Assembly: GCA_017402845.1 (NCBI GenBank)
Contig: JAFPLH010000079.1
Span: 1-64,000, forward strand
Reading direction: 5' to 3'
DNA: 64,000 nt
From: Clostridia bacterium
Lineage (GTDB): Bacteria > Bacillota > Clostridia > Oscillospirales > Acutalibacteraceae
Shown: in pieces, positions 8,551 through 17,502 of the stretch
Layout: each line of letters opens with the position of its first letter
Position numbering within the stretch: the first letter of the stretch is position 1
Program-made: the position numbers and the translations under genes
The notes under the pieces: model-generated
Databases searched by the model: none
Seen by the model: the letters and a program-made list of their open reading frames with translations, nothing else
Told to the model about the DNA's origin: nothing

Positions 8551-9711
8551 TCAGTATAAAACAACAATTTCCCCTTTGACCTCGCAGCGAGCCTGAAAAA
8601 CGTCCTTCAAGCCAAGTGCGCTGTCATAAACAGCAGCATATTTTTCCTTAGAATCAGCCTGACTGTCAGCGATAATATACCTGTCCTCAATACAGCTTCT
8701 GATCTCTCCGATCGAATCAGGGTACGTAATACTAATATCCGTGCCTACCTCGCCGTTCAAGCTCCATTCATCGTTATTATGCGTTAATAAATATATTTTA
8801 CCCTTTTCTTTGTCGGTATAATATTGGGAATATTCGTCATACTTTTTCACACGAGCCAGGGTGCGAATTTTTCCGCCTTCCATGGGAATAGCGCAAAAAT
8901 GCTCTCGTTTATGCTTATAGGAACAGCCTCTGAAAACAATATCGCCGCTGCAAATGCACTCAAACCGCACTGTACCGTTAGAACCAGCCGTAGCAACACG
9001 TTTCAGTTTAATATTCCTTTCTCCCGCTTTTACCTGATCTAAAAATTTATTCTTACGCACCAACCAAATATTATCTCTTATTTCTTCAGTTTCGCTGCCA
9101 AGCTCTTTTACAAACGCTTCCTTTTCTTTTTCCCCCGAAAAGGGATCGTTCAAAAGCATATACTCTCTGCCGCCGCTGAAAAACTTTATCATGTTATTTT
9201 TCACAAGCAGAGCAGTATTAAAGTCCTTAATAAAGTATCTTATGTTTTTGTCAAGATCATAAAGATTCGCCAAAGAATCGCTGTTTGTCTGCTCCAGACA
9301 TCTGTTGAACAGTCCCTTGTATTCCTCGTCTGACTTTGTATATACAATTATATTGCTATCGTCTAATGCAACACATTCTGAGAAGCGTCCCACCAAAGAA
9401 ATACTCTTTCGGTAGACCTCCTCGCCCGTAGCTTTATCTACTTTAATAACCCAGACCTTACCCGAACCGTTTTCAAACAGTATGATAATACTGTTTTCAC
9501 ATGAATAAAAGTGCTGAATATAAGCTGCGTCCTCAAAAGAAAAACACGACAAAAGCAGCTCGGAACTCTCAGAAAAACTGTAACTGTATAGATAAACCGA
9601 ATCAACGCCGTTGATTTTCAGTTCCTCCGCATAAAAAATAAAATCATTGGTAATTTCGATTATCTCGATCTTTCTTTTATAAAGCTCATCTCTGAGATCT
9701 ATGACTGTCAA
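8551..9711 (-). CDS. hypothetical protein, possible beta-propeller
   Basis: About 386 residues, not recognised. No signal peptide or membrane segment. The sequence is made of many short hydrophobic beta-like strands, some followed by turn patterns such as VDKATGEEVYRKS that recall PQQ/WD-type propeller blades, so a cytoplasmic beta-propeller is possible but unproven. The start is uncertain: I place it at TTG 9711 (GAGGTG 6 bases upstream), because a frame extending to TTG 9759 runs through a TATAAT box. It lies 92 bases downstream of the kinase-fold gene, and its 3' end is closed by a strong terminator. Confidence 0.6.
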   Translation of the reverse strand: MTVIDLRDELYKRKIEIIEITNDFIFYAEELKINGVDSVYLYSYSFSESSELLLSCFSFEDAAYIQHFYSCENSIIILFENGSGKVWVIKVDKATGEEVYRKSISLVGRFSECVALDDSNIIVYTKSDEEYKGLFNRCLEQTNSDSLANLYDLDKNIRYFIKDFNTALLVKNNMIKFFSGGREYMLLNDPFSGEKEKEAFVKELGSETEEIRDNIWLVRKNKFLDQVKAGERNIKLKRVATAGSNGTVRFECICSGDIVFRGCSYKHKREHFCAIPMEGGKIRTLARVKKYDEYSQYYTDKEKGKIYLLTHNNDEWSLNGEVGTDISITYPDSIGEIRSCIEDRYIIADSQADSKEKYAAVYDSALGLKDVFQARCEVKGEIVVLY

Positions 9712-9803
9712 GTCTTTCACCTCACTTCTTTTTATAGTACAGCCAACATTATACCTCAAACACTATAAACAGATTGTCACAAACAGTCGAACAAACAAAA
9801 AAA

Positions 9804-10919
9804 TCAATACTCAGGCCAGATCAATTTTGTATCGGGGAAGCCGACTCCGAAAAATGAACCCAGCGACAAACAGATCGTACTTTTTCTGTCAGAAAAATTC
9901 AAAGCGAATGCAGTTCCGTCATGAATAAGCTTAATAACAACGTCTTTTCTCAGCTCGCCTGAAAGATCCCAGTAAAGGCACTCTGCATAATTCGAGCCTA
10001 ATGCAGAAAGCTTTGCATAACCGCTTCGCTGATCGTTGATAACACCGTCTACCGTATAACTTGCTATTGATATAACTATCTCTCTGTTAGGCTCTATGCC
10101 TGTTTGCTCTTTTGCGGTCTTGTAGGTATCCTTAATTGCCTTAAGCAGCAGCTTATGAAGAAGCTTTGCTTGTTTTAAGGTTTCTTCTTCGCTTAACATT
10201 TCCCAATCCATATACTGTGACAAATAAGGATCAAGCGTTTTTACATCTGTAATTTCTCCGGCACACTTAGTTACATAGCTTCTTTTGATATTTGTCTGAC
10301 CGAAGTCCATAACAATATTTACTCCGTTTTTCTCTGAGATCTGAGTTGCACACCCATAAACACCGGCAACAGCAGAATTCTCATAAAGCAAAATGTTATA
10401 AGGTTCTTTGTGAGCAAGCTCAAAAACATTTTCAATCTCTTGTTTAAAGATTTTTCCGATATTTCCGCTTGCTAAGCCTCCAACAAGAGCGATATCCTCT
10501 ATCTGAGCCCAATAAGCCCAATGCTCGTCTGTCCAATCCTTGCGAGCATCTCTGTTTTGTTTCTCGCCCAATCTCAGCGCAAGAAACAAAAGTCCGAGCC
10601 TTTTTCCGAATTTCCGAGCTATCTGTATAGCACATTCCGACGCTTCACTGTCGTCAGAGGATAACTTTTCGGCAAGCTTTATAGGCAGACGTTTTTCTGT
10701 TTCTTTATCCAGTTCTATTTTGAGTGTATCGGCATTTTTCTTTATTTCATCTATAAACAATTGTGTATTAAAAAATTCTTTGACTGTAAGTCCCTCTATA
10801 CTATCGTCAACACCGTATATAGGAAGCTTTTTTATCATCAGTCTGTTTATCGAGCAGTCAGAGCTTACGTAATCAGATCTTTGATTATCTTCTAATCTGT
10901 GTAAAAAGGGATTTTTCAC
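9804..10919 (-). CDS. ASKHA/ROK-fold sugar-kinase-like protein with permuted motif order
   Basis: A 371-residue protein with actin-like ATPase (hexokinase/ROK) motifs in an unusual order. Residues about 85-195 look like the C-terminal end of a ROK kinase: a long helix, then IALVGGLASG (adenosine loop, 145-153) and ENSAVAGVYGCA. Only after that comes the phosphate-1 loop MDFGQTNIK (204-212), which is normally at the N-terminus. The chain ends with HDGTAFAL (about 334-341) and SLGSFFGVGF (352-361), like the connect-1/phosphate-2 region. Starts at GTG with AAAGGAG upstream. Sugar phosphorylation is inferred from fold motifs only; the substrate is unknown. Confidence 0.65.
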   Translation of the reverse strand: MKNPFLHRLEDNQRSDYVSSDCSINRLMIKKLPIYGVDDSIEGLTVKEFFNTQLFIDEIKKNADTLKIELDKETEKRLPIKLAEKLSSDDSEASECAIQIARKFGKRLGLLFLALRLGEKQNRDARKDWTDEHWAYWAQIEDIALVGGLASGNIGKIFKQEIENVFELAHKEPYNILLYENSAVAGVYGCATQISEKNGVNIVMDFGQTNIKRSYVTKCAGEITDVKTLDPYLSQYMDWEMLSEEETLKQAKLLHKLLLKAIKDTYKTAKEQTGIEPNREIVISIASYTVDGVINDQRSGYAKLSALGSNYAECLYWDLSGELRKDVVIKLIHDGTAFALNFSDRKSTICLSLGSFFGVGFPDTKLIWPEY

Positions 10920-11112
10920 GATACTTCTCCTTTCTTTAAATGTTTTTCATAAAGCAAATTTATCTCAATATTATTACATATAGTCAGTACGATTCTTTAT
11001 GTATACTTAAAAATATACACAAATATATAAGCACATTATAATATATACAGACATTTTTATCAATAATTTTTTTGTAATTATCAAAAGATTTACAATTTGA
11101 AAACATTTCCGT

Positions 11113-11150
11113 AAACAAAAAATCTCCTTTCTTGTTACAGAAAGGAGATT
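11113..11150 (-). terminator. rho-independent terminator
   Basis: 11-bp stem AATCTCCTTTC/GAAAGGAGATT (11121-11131 and 11140-11150) with an 8-base loop and a T-rich tail on the minus strand, just beyond the surface-protein gene ending at 11166. Confidence 0.88.
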
Positions 11151-11165
11151 TTGCTGATAAACTGA

Positions 11166-11921
11166 TCAAGAATATCTTAATTTTCTCTTTGCTTTTTTTG
11201 TAGATATTATAACAAAGATAATAACAAACACAGCAGAAACTATAAGAGTACAGCCCAGATAAAGCATCCATGTAATAGACGTATCGCCGGTTTGTTCATT
11301 GTTTTTGATGAAATTAAATGTTTTAGTACCGTCGTCTGAAACCTTGCCGTTTTCAAGAGAAAGCATGATCGTATTCCAATCATCAGCAGACAATTCATCT
11401 GTATCAATAACCTTGCTGCTGGCGTCGATCAGGTTTTCAGTCGGAGCAGTATATTCGGGCACATAATAATAGTTATCGTCATAATAAGCATTATAGGTAT
11501 TCTCAATATACTGGCTTGTATAGTCAATATAAGCATTATAAGACTCTACCGGATACTCATAATAGTAGCTGTTATAATCGTTATAGCTGTTCACACCGGG
11601 ATCAACAGGCTGATTATATCCGCCGTTATCGGTATCGTAAACGGGTGTATTGGGGTAGTCGGTATAATCACTAACCACCGGATCAGGTGTTGGATCGACA
11701 TATATCGGATCCGGATCGGGTGCAACAGGATCAGGCGCTGCGGGATCAGGTACTACCGGATCGGGTACAACAGGATCAGGCTGCACACCGGGGTCTACCA
11801 CAATATCTTCATCACCCGATATTCTGTAAAGATTTTCGGCTGCAACGCCTGAAAAGCAGGCAATAGAACCGAGAAAGCAAAGTGCAGAAAAAACACACAG
11901 CAATCTCATTTTCAAAGACAT
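11166..11921 (-). CDS. proline/tyrosine-rich surface protein with C-terminal anchor
   Basis: A 251-residue secreted protein of unknown function. A signal peptide covers residues 1-28. Residues about 42-82 are a PDPVVPDP-type repeat (rigid, wall-spanning stretch); 85-160 are rich in Tyr, Asn and Asp. The C-terminus has NNEQTGD (207-213), then a hydrophobic segment (217-240) and the basic tail KKAKRK. That order resembles a divergent sortase signal (xQTGD instead of LPxTG), but a plain membrane anchor is equally possible. GGGGGA precedes the ATG. It follows the PrsA-like lipoprotein gene by 31 bases, so the two are probably cotranscribed. Confidence 0.7.
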   Translation of the reverse strand: MSLKMRLLCVFSALCFLGSIACFSGVAAENLYRISGDEDIVVDPGVQPDPVVPDPVVPDPAAPDPVAPDPDPIYVDPTPDPVVSDYTDYPNTPVYDTDNGGYNQPVDPGVNSYNDYNSYYYEYPVESYNAYIDYTSQYIENTYNAYYDDNYYYVPEYTAPTENLIDASSKVIDTDELSADDWNTIMLSLENGKVSDDGTKTFNFIKNNEQTGDTSITWMLYLGCTLIVSAVFVIIFVIISTKKAKRKLRYS

Positions 11922-11952
11922 AGGTATCCCCCTTTTTTATTATGAAAGCTCA

Positions 11953-13125
11953 TCACGATTTGTCTTTCTTAAACATATTCGGTTTGAATTTTTTCAGTAT
12001 TGTATCATTCTTTTCAACGCTCAAACCCTTTGCATACTCTAAAAGATAGTCTTCATACTCGTCCTTCTTCATTTCGTTAAGCAAAGAATAATGTGTATAA
12101 CCACTCTTGAGGTCATAAATATAAGTACCTGCTGTGGGAGTATCTGCTGTTGCGGCAGTATCATTTATCTGAACTGAAGCAGTGCTGTCTGTATCATCTT
12201 CGGCAGGCTCTTTAAAGTCTATTATAGACTCATTTGTCGGTCTGTATACAAAGTAATACATGGTAGTAGCGTCTTCGCCTGTTTTGATAAATGTTGCCTT
12301 GCCCTCGTCAAGCTTTGCCAAGGCCTCAGAAATTTCGGGAGTAAGTCTGTTATCGTCAAGCTTTACAGCGCCTGATGAAGTAGGATCAGTTGTAAGCTCA
12401 TAATCCTTAGTATACTGGAGAACAGTATCTTTATAAGTCTTACCGTCCTTATTTATCATATCAACATATTCTGCAAATGACGAGTCAGCTTTTTTAAACT
12501 CCTCCTCGCTTTTTGCAACGGAGTTACCCTCTTCATCAGTTTCAGCCATGCTCAATGCAAAGTATGCATAGCCTGTATAATTATCGTTGAAATACTTTAT
12601 CATTTCTTCATCAGTAGTATACTTTTCGCCATTCTTGCCGTAAAGATACTCAAAAACCTGACCATGCTTTACGCCGTACTCAGCATAGCAATAGTTAAAG
12701 CTATCCTGTGAAATGCCGTAGCCTGTAAATCTGTCTTTGATATTTCCCCACATCTGATCTGAATAAGTCATTACAGTTTTATAGTCAGACTCAGCAAGCT
12801 CCAGACCGTAATCCTTAAAGAGCTTTTCAACAGCGATCATTCTCAATGTCATTGCGTCTGCGCCGTCAAGTGAATACTGCTCTACTGTTTTTTTGTTGCC
12901 GTCGCTGTCTTCGACCTCAGCTTCAAGAATCTTCTTTACCTCGTCGGCACTTTCGACCTTGTCCTCTGCTTCATAATATGAAGTAAGAAGATTATAGATG
13001 TATGTTCCTGCTGTAAGAGATACATCACCCGATCTGTAAGACCAGCTCTGATCGCCACAGCCCGAACCCGCAGCAAGCATTAATGCTGCAAGTGCTGCCG
13101 CAGCAGCTCTTTTGATATTTTTCAT
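11953..13125 (-). CDS. PrsA/SurA-like lipoprotein (putative extracytoplasmic foldase)
   Basis: A 390-residue lipoprotein: basic N-terminus, hydrophobic core and a lipobox ending GSGC (Cys23), so it should be tethered outside the membrane. The following region is helix-rich, with a SurA_N/trigger-factor-like pattern, and the middle part could correspond to a PPIC-type domain, though I do not see its strongest motifs. A gene of this kind directly after mfd is common in Clostridia. It has its own promoter, and is followed by the Pro/Tyr-rich surface protein gene, a plausible client. Confidence 0.7.
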   Translation of the reverse strand: MKNIKRAAAAALAALMLAAGSGCGDQSWSYRSGDVSLTAGTYIYNLLTSYYEAEDKVESADEVKKILEAEVEDSDGNKKTVEQYSLDGADAMTLRMIAVEKLFKDYGLELAESDYKTVMTYSDQMWGNIKDRFTGYGISQDSFNYCYAEYGVKHGQVFEYLYGKNGEKYTTDEEMIKYFNDNYTGYAYFALSMAETDEEGNSVAKSEEEFKKADSSFAEYVDMINKDGKTYKDTVLQYTKDYELTTDPTSSGAVKLDDNRLTPEISEALAKLDEGKATFIKTGEDATTMYYFVYRPTNESIIDFKEPAEDDTDSTASVQINDTAATADTPTAGTYIYDLKSGYTHYSLLNEMKKDEYEDYLLEYAKGLSVEKNDTILKKFKPNMFKKDKS

Positions 13126-13165
13126 AATATTTGCATCCTTTCAATTCTAAAGAAATCCAACTTAT

Positions 13166-13194
13166 ATTATACATAAATACAACGCTTTTGTCTA
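13166..13194 (-). promoter_or_regulatory. sigma-A promoter for the PrsA-like lipoprotein gene
   Basis: TAGACA (13189-13194), 17-base spacer, TATAAT (13166-13171) on the minus strand, 41 bases before the ATG. Confidence 0.75.
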
Positions 13195-13270
13195 CAATTT
13201 TTTTCTGACAAAATGATGAAATTATTCCTTTTTTGTATTCTTCATCAGTGAATCAAGCACTAAAGAACAG

Positions 13271-13296
13271 ATCACGTCCTGCGAACTGAGCAGCCA
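13271..13296. repeat. 26-base fragment shared with the MITE-like element at 34.7 kb
   Basis: ATCACGTCCTGCGAACTGAG and the next six bases match 34726-34751 with three mismatches. It lies between mfd and the lipoprotein gene and looks like a remnant of the same element family. Confidence 0.5.
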
Positions 13297-13300
13297 CTTA

Positions 13301-16300
13301 TTACACCTTCACAGCCTCTGTTATTCCGAAAGCCTCTTTCAAAAGTGAAAGCACTGTTTCGCCTTTATTGCGTTTCATTAAAATATACGGCTTTCTGTCT
13401 GTATTGACCGCTACTCTCTTTGAATTTCTCTTTACAAAATCTCTGAGATTACTATTTTGCTTATCAGCAAAAAACAGTCTTAATTCACTGTTGAACTGAC
13501 GTATCTCATATATACCGTGCTGCATTGCGAGATTTCTTATCAGCGAAATATCTATAAGTCCCATTACCTCTTTAGGCACATCACCGAAACGATCAATAAG
13601 CTCGTCTATAACGTCGCTTGCGTCATCTTTTGAGCGAATATCTGCAATTCTTCTGTACACCTCAAGTCTTTGATTAAGACTTTCAATATATTTATCAGGT
13701 ATATGTGCCTGAATATTTATATCAACAAGACAATCAATATCAGGTTTCGGCTGCGACTCACCTTTTGCAATACTCATAGCTTCATTGAGCAGCTTTATAT
13801 ACATATCATATCCGACATCTTCAAGATGTCCGTGCTGCTGACCGCCTAATATACTGCCTGCACCTCTGAGCTCCAGATCTCTCAAAGCTATCTTAAAACC
13901 CGATCCGAACTCTGTAAATTCACGAATAGCCGTAAGTCTTTTTTCTGATATCTCGGTAAGAACTTTTTCGGGCTTATACGTAAAGTATGCATATGCACGC
14001 CTTGTTGAACGTCCAACACGTCCTCTGAGCTGGTGAAGCTGAGATAGTCCCATACAATCAGCATTTTCTATTATCAATGTGTTTGCATTGGGCAGATCAA
14101 CGCCCGTTTCGATTATGGTAGTACATACAAGAACATTGACCTCCTGCTCCAGCATCTGACGCCAGACTTCTGAAAGCTCGTTCTCACTCATTTTTCCGTG
14201 GCCGATAGCAACATTAGCTTCGGGAATACTCTTTTGTATTTTTGCGGCTTTCTCCATTATCGTTTCAACACGGTTATACAGATAGAATACCTGACCGCCA
14301 CGCCTTAACTCTCGTCTTATAGCCTCGTTTATTACAGCGTCGTCATGTGAAAGAACGTAGGTTTGAACAGGCTTTCTGTCGAGAGGTGCTTCTTCGATAA
14401 CAGACATATCTCTTATACCACTCATAGCCATATTCAATGTTCTTGGAATAGGCGTTGCAGACAGTGTGAGTATATCTACATTGTGGAACATATTTTTAAA
14501 ACGTTCCTTTTGTGCAACGCCGAAGCGCTGTTCCTCGTCGATAATAGCAAGCCCCAGATCACGAAAGACTACGTCCTTCTGAACAAGTCTGTGAGTACCA
14601 ATAATAAAATCAATTTCTCCTTGTTTCAGCTTTTCGAGAATAACCGCCTGCTGTTTCGGTGTGCGAAAACGTGAAAGCAGCTCAATATTTACAGGAAATC
14701 CCTCAAAACGTCTGAGCGCTGTCTGATAGTGCTGCCATGCAAGTATTGTTGTAGGCGCTAAAAGTACACACTGTTTTGACTCTGTTACGCATTTGAATGC
14801 GGCTCTCAAAGCTACCTCTGTTTTTCCGAAGCCTACGTCACCGCAAAGCAGTCTGTCCATTGGAACAACACGTTCCATATCGCTTTTTATTTCGTCAATG
14901 CACCTTAGCTGATCTTGTGTTTCTTCATATTCAAACTTAGCCTCAAAATCACGCTGCCACTCGTTATCGCTGCTAAAAGCATAACCCTTTACCTTCATAC
15001 GCTCAGAATACAGCTTGATAAGCTCCTGAGCCATATCACGAACAGCTTTTCTAACACGAGTTTTTGTTTTCTGCCAATCCTGCGAGCTGAGATTATTAAG
15101 CTTCACCGAATTTCCGTCTTTTGGACCTATGTATTTTGAAACAAGGTCAAGCTGAGTTACAGGAACATAAAGCTGCTCGCTTTTTGCATACTCGATTTTT
15201 ATATAATCTTTGACAACTCCGTCATACTCGATCTTGTGTATACCCAAGAACTTGCCGATACCGTAGGTGTTGTGTACCACAAAATCACCGTTTGAAAGCT
15301 CTGAAAGCTCCGATATTCTCCTTGAATTTGCCGGCCGCTTCAAAGACTGCTTTTTGCCTGTTGATCTGATATGCCCCTGAGATATAAGCGCAAACTTTAT
15401 TTGCGGATATGTAATGCCTGCCGAAACCGCACCGGGCAAAACAAACACTTTACCCTTTGCCGGAAAAGTTACATTTTCGTCAGCACCTACATTCAAGCCC
15501 TTTTCTAAAAGCTCATCACGCAAAGAATCCGCTGCTTTTTTTGTTCCTGCAAGCACTACGCAGGAATACCCTTCATCTATCAGCGGTTCAAGATCCTCCA
15601 TAAGCAGCTTAACGCTTCCGCCCCAGAGCGCCATATGCTTTACACTGAAATTTATCAGTTCTTTTAACGGTGTATCATACGAACCGCTTGTGAAGTTATC
15701 GAGATAAACGGCTGTTGACTGCATAAGCCTTGCGCAAATATCGTGATAACCCAAAAAGAAATCATCAAAGCCCTTGCATAGTATGCCTTCGGATACATAG
15801 TCTTTCATATCCTCGGTAAACTGCCAAAAGTATCCGTTCATTCTCTCCTTTACTCTTGTATGCTCCGACACAAAAAACAAGCTGTCATTTGAGAAATAGT
15901 CAAACAACGACGCACCCTTGCCATATAGCAGCGTTATAAATTTATCAATACTGCCGGGCACTATGTCCTGTTCAAGCTGTTCTGCTTCTCCTTTTAGTAT
16001 TTCTTTAGCCTTTACAGCACCCTTGCTGCGAAGTGCAGAAGCTTTCTTTCTTATTTTCTCTGCAAGCTCGTTTTTATCGGTAACAAGCATTTCGGTTGAC
16101 GGAGTTATGTGTATTTCTTCAACATAATCTGTACGTCTTTGAGTAATAACATCAAAGTAATTTATCGTGTCTACCTCATCATCCCAGAACTCCACACGAA
16201 ACGGAGCTTTTTCATCAGGCATAAACAAATCGAGAATACCGCCTCTAACAGCATATTGTCCCTCGCCCTCAACCTGTTCGTATCTTTCGTATCCCGACGC

Positions 16301-16765
16301 TTGAAGTACGGCGGCGATCTGTGAGATGTCAGCCTGTTCTCCGACCTTTAACGTATACGACGACTTTTTAAGAATTTCGGGCGGCATTGTATACTGTGCG
16401 GCAGCGTCTATTGTTGCAAAAACAACATCATAATTACCCTTTAGTACGTTTGACAATACCATAAGTCTTTTATGCTCGTACTCTCTCGATCTGCCCGTCA
16501 TTTCACGAAAGTTAAAATCTCTGATAGGATAGAACATCGCATTAAGCCCCATAGCTGAGGCGTCACTCATAAGCTGTACTGCCTCTTGTTCTTCACCCAC
16601 CAATACAAGAGCCTTTTTCGACAAACGTCTGCACAATGCAGATATAACATTAGCCTTATGAATACCGGTAAGCCCCGTTGCCGCCGACGATCTGTTTTCC
16701 GAAACAGCCTTTTCAAGACTTTTATACTCTGGCAGACGATAAATAATATCGCTTAAAAAATCCAT
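13301..16765 (-). CDS. mfd: transcription-repair coupling factor
   Basis: A 1,154-residue Mfd, the usual length. It displaces stalled RNA polymerase and recruits UvrA to damaged template strands. Order of parts: UvrB-like N-terminal domains with no active helicase site, the RNA polymerase interaction domain (FVVHNTYGIGKFLGI at about residue 500), the RecG-like translocase with Walker A GDVGFGKTE and DEEQRFGV, the GRVGRS motif VI, and the C-terminal D7 TRCF domain. ATG start, 9 bases after pth, so cotranslated with it. Confidence 0.97.
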   Translation of the reverse strand: MDFLSDIIYRLPEYKSLEKAVSENRSSAATGLTGIHKANVISALCRRLSKKALVLVGEEQEAVQLMSDASAMGLNAMFYPIRDFNFREMTGRSREYEHKRLMVLSNVLKGNYDVVFATIDAAAQYTMPPEILKKSSYTLKVGEQADISQIAAVLQASGYERYEQVEGEGQYAVRGGILDLFMPDEKAPFRVEFWDDEVDTINYFDVITQRRTDYVEEIHITPSTEMLVTDKNELAEKIRKKASALRSKGAVKAKEILKGEAEQLEQDIVPGSIDKFITLLYGKGASLFDYFSNDSLFFVSEHTRVKERMNGYFWQFTEDMKDYVSEGILCKGFDDFFLGYHDICARLMQSTAVYLDNFTSGSYDTPLKELINFSVKHMALWGGSVKLLMEDLEPLIDEGYSCVVLAGTKKAADSLRDELLEKGLNVGADENVTFPAKGKVFVLPGAVSAGITYPQIKFALISQGHIRSTGKKQSLKRPANSRRISELSELSNGDFVVHNTYGIGKFLGIHKIEYDGVVKDYIKIEYAKSEQLYVPVTQLDLVSKYIGPKDGNSVKLNNLSSQDWQKTKTRVRKAVRDMAQELIKLYSERMKVKGYAFSSDNEWQRDFEAKFEYEETQDQLRCIDEIKSDMERVVPMDRLLCGDVGFGKTEVALRAAFKCVTESKQCVLLAPTTILAWQHYQTALRRFEGFPVNIELLSRFRTPKQQAVILEKLKQGEIDFIIGTHRLVQKDVVFRDLGLAIIDEEQRFGVAQKERFKNMFHNVDILTLSATPIPRTLNMAMSGIRDMSVIEEAPLDRKPVQTYVLSHDDAVINEAIRRELRRGGQVFYLYNRVETIMEKAAKIQKSIPEANVAIGHGKMSENELSEVWRQMLEQEVNVLVCTTIIETGVDLPNANTLIIENADCMGLSQLHQLRGRVGRSTRRAYAYFTYKPEKVLTEISEKRLTAIREFTEFGSGFKIALRDLELRGAGSILGGQQHGHLEDVGYDMYIKLLNEAMSIAKGESQPKPDIDCLVDINIQAHIPDKYIESLNQRLEVYRRIADIRSKDDASDVIDELIDRFGDVPKEVMGLIDISLIRNLAMQHGIYEIRQFNSELRLFFADKQNSNLRDFVKRNSKRVAVNTDRKPYILMKRNKGETVLSLLKEAFGITEAVKV

Positions 16766-16774
16766 AAATGCCTC

Positions 16775-17380
16775 CTAATTATACAAATTCATTGCTTTGT
16801 CGATATCTCCTTGAAGGATAAGCTCAACAGCGCCTGCTGCCTTCTGTGCGCTTTCGTCAATAGATTTCTTTTCAAGCTCGGTAAATTTTGAAAGCACCCA
16901 ATCTGCAAGCTCCCAGCCCTCTGGTTTTTGTCCTATGCCGATCTTTACTCTCGGAAATGTGTCTTTACCGCTAAGATAAATTATGCTTCTCATGCCCTTT
17001 TGACCGCCGTCGCTGCCCTTTCGCCTTACACGAACAGAACCCACCTTTAAAGATATATCATCAAATATTATAACAACATTTTCAGGGGGAATTTTGTAGA
17101 AATTCATCGCCTCGACAACAGATTCTCCGCTATTATTCATATATGTCTGAGGTTTCATTAAAAGAACCTTTTTACCGCCAATTTCGGCAGCTGCACAATA
17201 CGCCTTGTATTTCAGTCTGTTTACATTAACACCGTATTTTTCGGCTAAAGCGTCAAGAGCGATAAAGCCTGCGTTATGTCGTGTATTTTCGTATTTTCTG
17301 TCGGGATTTCCCAATCCGACAACTATATGAGTAACCGTTCCGGTAAGTGGTGTGCTTCTCTTTCCAAAAATCAATTTCAT
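16775..17380 (-). CDS. pth: peptidyl-tRNA hydrolase
   Basis: A 201-residue Pth that recycles peptidyl-tRNA by cleaving the ester bond. Family motifs are GLGNPDRKYENTRHNAGF (with the catalytic His), LMKPQTYMNNSGESV, and the DDISLKVG segment. The usual N-terminus is extended by about 15 residues (MKLIFGKRSTPLTGTV). The ATG has GAAAGG upstream. The pth-mfd pairing is typical of Firmicutes. Confidence 0.96.
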   Translation of the reverse strand: MKLIFGKRSTPLTGTVTHIVVGLGNPDRKYENTRHNAGFIALDALAEKYGVNVNRLKYKAYCAAAEIGGKKVLLMKPQTYMNNSGESVVEAMNFYKIPPENVVIIFDDISLKVGSVRVRRKGSDGGQKGMRSIIYLSGKDTFPRVKIGIGQKPEGWELADWVLSKFTELEKKSIDESAQKAAGAVELILQGDIDKAMNLYN

Positions 17381-17429
17381 CTTTCCTTTCTTTATATTGC
17401 GGTCTATGCGCAGTGCTGCCTTGGGGCAA

Positions 17430-17459
17430 CAAAACTAAGGGCGGACTGATAGCCCACCC
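17430..17459 (-). terminator. probable terminator or attenuator after prs
   Basis: Stem GGGCGGAC/GCCCACCC with wobble pairs (17439-17446 and 17452-17459), followed on the minus strand by TTAGTTTT. It lies between prs and pth and may partially separate the two. Confidence 0.5.
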
Positions 17460-17502
17460 TGTTACATTATATTATATACTAATTCTGATTATTTATTGTG
17501 TA

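Noticed and set aside
10984-11271. 95-codon minus-strand frame between the kinase-like and surface-protein genes
   Set aside because: It overlaps the terminator hairpin and the surface-protein C-terminus in another frame; low-complexity AT-rich translation.
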